Source of the DNA: Prevotella sp. CAG:755
Lineage (GTDB): Bacteria; Bacteroidota; Bacteroidia; Bacteroidales; Bacteroidaceae
Direction: 5' to 3'
Length of the DNA stretch: 7,274 nucleotides
Assembly (NCBI GenBank): GCA_000431275.1
Contig: HF989137.1
Span: 1-7,274, forward strand
In this document: piece by piece, positions 5,318-7,274 of the stretch
Layout of the letters: each line of letters opens with the position of its first letter
Numbering within the stretch: the stretch's first letter is position 1
The notes under the pieces: generated by a model
Databases searched by the model: none
What the model saw: only the letters and a program-made list of their open reading frames with translations
Told to the model about the DNA's origin: nothing
Position numbers and translations under genes: made by a program

Positions 5318-6166
5318 ATGAAAAAGATAGTAAAGGTCAAGGATATAAGATTCGACAAAAATCTGTTCGTTAACTACTTATCAGGAACAGTGTTGGACTT
5401 GTTGTTGTGCAGTTATCGTGGCCTTCCGAAAGGAGTCAACTACATGGTTATCGGAGATCCCGGTGTAGGTAAAACGACTATCATTCTTGATTTAATGGCA
5501 AACATTCATAGAATACAGCCTGAAGTGAAGATGCTTTTTGTAAGCGCAGAGATGAACGAAATCGATTTGTCCATTTACGTACAGCGTTATCCTAAGTTCG
5601 GCGAGTTGGATATAATGTTCATTGAAGCAGAATTTGATTCCGAAACACATGCCCTTGAAGATTTTGAGGAAGCGCTTTGTATGGGCTGGGATATTGTTGC
5701 GATTGATTCCTTTTACGAACTACAAGGCATTGTGAAAGAAGAAGAGAATATTACGTTAAAGAAATCCGAGAGCTTGTTATTATCAATCATTAAGAAGCAA
5801 AACAAGGCGAAAAATGAAAGGAATGTACACACCTCCTTCCTAACCATACAACAAGTGACAAAGAACGGTGCTTTTATTGGCAGCAACCGACTGAAGCACA
5901 TGATAACTGCCATGATGGAACTGCGACTTGACAACCCAAAGAATATCTATTCTGACCGTTATGTTACATTCTCCAAACATCGGCGTGGCGACGTCGGCGT
6001 GAAATTGTATTATAGTCTCAGTCAGACCGGAGATGTGTTTTTTGATGAAGAACGGTTTTATAACGACCAAAAGTTGCGGAAGCTTCAAAACGAAGTCAGT
6101 TCGCAACTTCATGAATATGCAGACAAGTTCAATAAACTTTTTAACAATATAAGTGATGACAAATAA
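5318..6166 (+). CDS. RadA/Sms-like RecA-fold ATPase (phage-type, core only)
   Basis: This 282-residue protein is a RecA-superfamily ATPase. Walker A is GDPGVGKTT (46-54, K52), followed by FVSAEMNE (74-81) where RadA and DnaB have their conserved glutamate. Walker B is DIVAIDS (125-131). IQQVTKNGAFIGSNRLKHMI (177-196) parallels the RadA block HVTK-G-IAGPR-LEH, and KHRRG (220-224) sits where RadA has its KNRFG motif. Bacterial RadA, about 450 residues, has an N-terminal four-cysteine zinc finger and a C-terminal Lon-like domain; both are absent. The C-terminal 40 residues are charged and probably helical. RadA-family proteins drive branch migration or unwinding during recombination and replication, so a DNA-processing role is likely. 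The next gene overlaps it by 11 bp. Its lower GC content than the suf genes suggests transfer. DnaB-like or KaiC-like ATPase are alternative labels. Confidence 0.78.
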   Translation: MKKIVKVKDIRFDKNLFVNYLSGTVLDLLLCSYRGLPKGVNYMVIGDPGVGKTTIILDLMANIHRIQPEVKMLFVSAEMNEIDLSIYVQRYPKFGELDIMFIEAEFDSETHALEDFEEALCMGWDIVAIDSFYELQGIVKEEENITLKKSESLLLSIIKKQNKAKNERNVHTSFLTIQQVTKNGAFIGSNRLKHMITAMMELRLDNPKNIYSDRYVTFSKHRRGDVGVKLYYSLSQTGDVFFDEERFYNDQKLRKLQNEVSSQLHEYADKFNKLFNNISDDK

Positions 6167-7214
6167 AGAGTATGTATCAAGGCGAGACGCGCTTTTGCAA
6201 GAACAGGCTCCTTACATTGTGATGAGCAAGAATGAACTGATTGCCGAAGGTGAAAACTTTTACAACATCCGAGGCGTACCAGTTATGGTCACCCCAAACG
6301 TGCAGAATCGACTCGACCAACTGATAGGACTTTCGCCTAGCCAGCGCGAAGGAGTGAAACAGGCTTACGGAAATGACGTTGTGATGAATCTGCGAAACAG
6401 TTTTGCTATGGCCAACTGCGTGGCTCGTCCAAAGAAGTTTGCGTTAATAGCCAATGCTGCCGAAAGCATAGTTGACGGTATTGTACCGTTGGACGAAGAA
6501 GCGATACCCATGCGCTCTTTTTTCGATGTCGTCGAAATACTTGCCGACAAATACAATTATGAGGTTGACCAATTGCAGGGCTCCGCCCGTGCCGCATATG
6601 GCATAATCGTACGCTTGATGCCTATTTATCCACAACACGATGCGCCTTTCAACAACGATGAGTTTGTTACCAACGGACTGTATTTAAAATGGAATCTCGG
6701 AGAGATAGAGCTTGGCAACTATTATCTGCGACTGGTTTGCACGAACGGACAGATGCAACTTTCTGAAAATTCGTTGGACCGCGTACACAGGATTGAAGAC
6801 AAAAAGATAACGGAGATTATCAACTCGTCCAACAATCCAAAACTGATTACCCGGAACTGGAACTTATTTAAGCAGGCATTGGTGACAGCCAACAATACGC
6901 CTGCTTCATTGTCAGAAGTGCATAGCGGCAAGAATCTTCTGCTGCGGCATGGTGCGCCTGAAGACTTGGCGGAACAACTGATGCCTTACAGCAGGCTCAT
7001 AGAAATGTATGGGACAAAAGGCCTACACGTTCCACCCAAACAAGCAAAAAGCAACATAAATATGTATGACTTGTTCAATCGCCTGACAGATTTCGCCTCG
7101 CACAATCAGCTATGGGAGCAAACCGACAATCGCTCTTCTTCGCTTATGCAGCAAAGTATGCAACTTCTTTTGCGCAAAAGAGACATACAAACTTATTATG
7201 ATATTTTCTCATAA
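6156..7214 (+). CDS. DUF932-like phage/plasmid protein
   Basis: This 352-residue protein resembles the DUF932 family of phages and plasmids, whose biochemical function is unknown. Support is the GNYYLRLVCTNGQMQL segment (187-202), like the family's RLVCTNG core, and the C-terminal NMYDLFNRLTDFASHN (302-317), like the family's closing Y-L-N-x-T-x-x-x-x-H stretch. The region RGVPVMVTPNVQNRLDQLIGL (39-59) looks like the family's N-terminal fold entry. The product is soluble, with no signal peptide or membrane segment. I chose ATG 6156; a GTG directly before it (6153) is an alternative adding one residue. The start lies inside the end of the RadA-like gene, in ATGACAAATAA, so the two are probably co-translated and work in the same process. 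No clear terminator follows before the window ends. Confidence 0.62.
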   Translation: MTNKEYVSRRDALLQEQAPYIVMSKNELIAEGENFYNIRGVPVMVTPNVQNRLDQLIGLSPSQREGVKQAYGNDVVMNLRNSFAMANCVARPKKFALIANAAESIVDGIVPLDEEAIPMRSFFDVVEILADKYNYEVDQLQGSARAAYGIIVRLMPIYPQHDAPFNNDEFVTNGLYLKWNLGEIELGNYYLRLVCTNGQMQLSENSLDRVHRIEDKKITEIINSSNNPKLITRNWNLFKQALVTANNTPASLSEVHSGKNLLLRHGAPEDLAEQLMPYSRLIEMYGTKGLHVPPKQAKSNINMYDLFNRLTDFASHNQLWEQTDNRSSSLMQQSMQLLLRKRDIQTYYDIFS

Positions 7215-7274
7215 TCGAATCGCTTCATGATAAAATTTATAATGATTATCCGTATATTGTCCGTTAAATTTTAA

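Noticed and set aside
6626..6634. TTATCCACA, a perfect DnaA-box sequence
   Set aside because: A single copy inside a coding sequence. Near matches at 4738 and 5297 are isolated, and no origin-like cluster or A+T-rich unwinding region accompanies them.
7227..7274. 15-codon frame ending exactly at the window edge
   Set aside because: Too short, A+T-rich by chance, with no ribosome-binding site. The coincidence with the window end is not evidence.
1..7274. CRISPR arrays, tRNA, rRNA, insertion sequences, integrase
   Set aside because: Looked for and not seen: no regularly spaced repeats, no cloverleaf or rRNA-like sequence, and no transposase or recombinase motifs in the plausible frames.

Overview
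The window looks like chromosomal DNA of a fairly GC-rich member of the Bacteroidota, probably Bacteroidales. Four things point there: a SufC-SufD-SufS iron-sulfur gene set, promoters matching the Bacteroidota -33/-7 consensus (TTTG, about 20 nt, TAnnTTTG), mostly absent Shine-Dalgarno sequences, and a degraded copy of what resembles a Bacteroidota-type hypothetical gene. The genus cannot be fixed from the sequence.

Layout. Positions 1-142 hold a perfect 26-bp palindrome and a long three-armed hairpin terminator. From 3504 down to 143, on the minus strand, runs a compact sufC-sufD-sufS operon with a well-formed promoter at 3554-3585. SufC is the ABC ATPase and SufD the scaffold partner of the Fe-S assembly complex; SufS is the cysteine desulfurase that feeds it sulfur. 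sufB, the essential partner, is not next to them. Upstream, also on the minus strand, is a small exported protein that looks like a beta-barrel (3734-4225). It has its own terminator and a leader of about 120 nt, and its promoter shares a 14-base-identical core with the suf promoter.

Region 4510-5317 holds no large intact gene. On the minus strand it carries a convincing 38-residue single-pass membrane protein (4729-4845) with a strong GGAGG ribosome-binding site. Just behind it lies a frameshifted, stop-interrupted gene remnant (about 4510-4714). About 400 bases of apparent non-coding DNA with several inverted repeats follow.

From 5318 the plus strand carries two genes overlapping by 11 bp and clearly richer in A+T than the suf genes. 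The first is a RadA/Sms-like RecA-fold ATPase reduced to its core; the second is a DUF932-like protein of the kind carried by phages and plasmids. Together they look like part of a phage or mobile-element DNA-processing module, so the gene-poor stretch before them may be the edge of an inserted element. No integrase, transposase, tRNA, rRNA or CRISPR array is visible.
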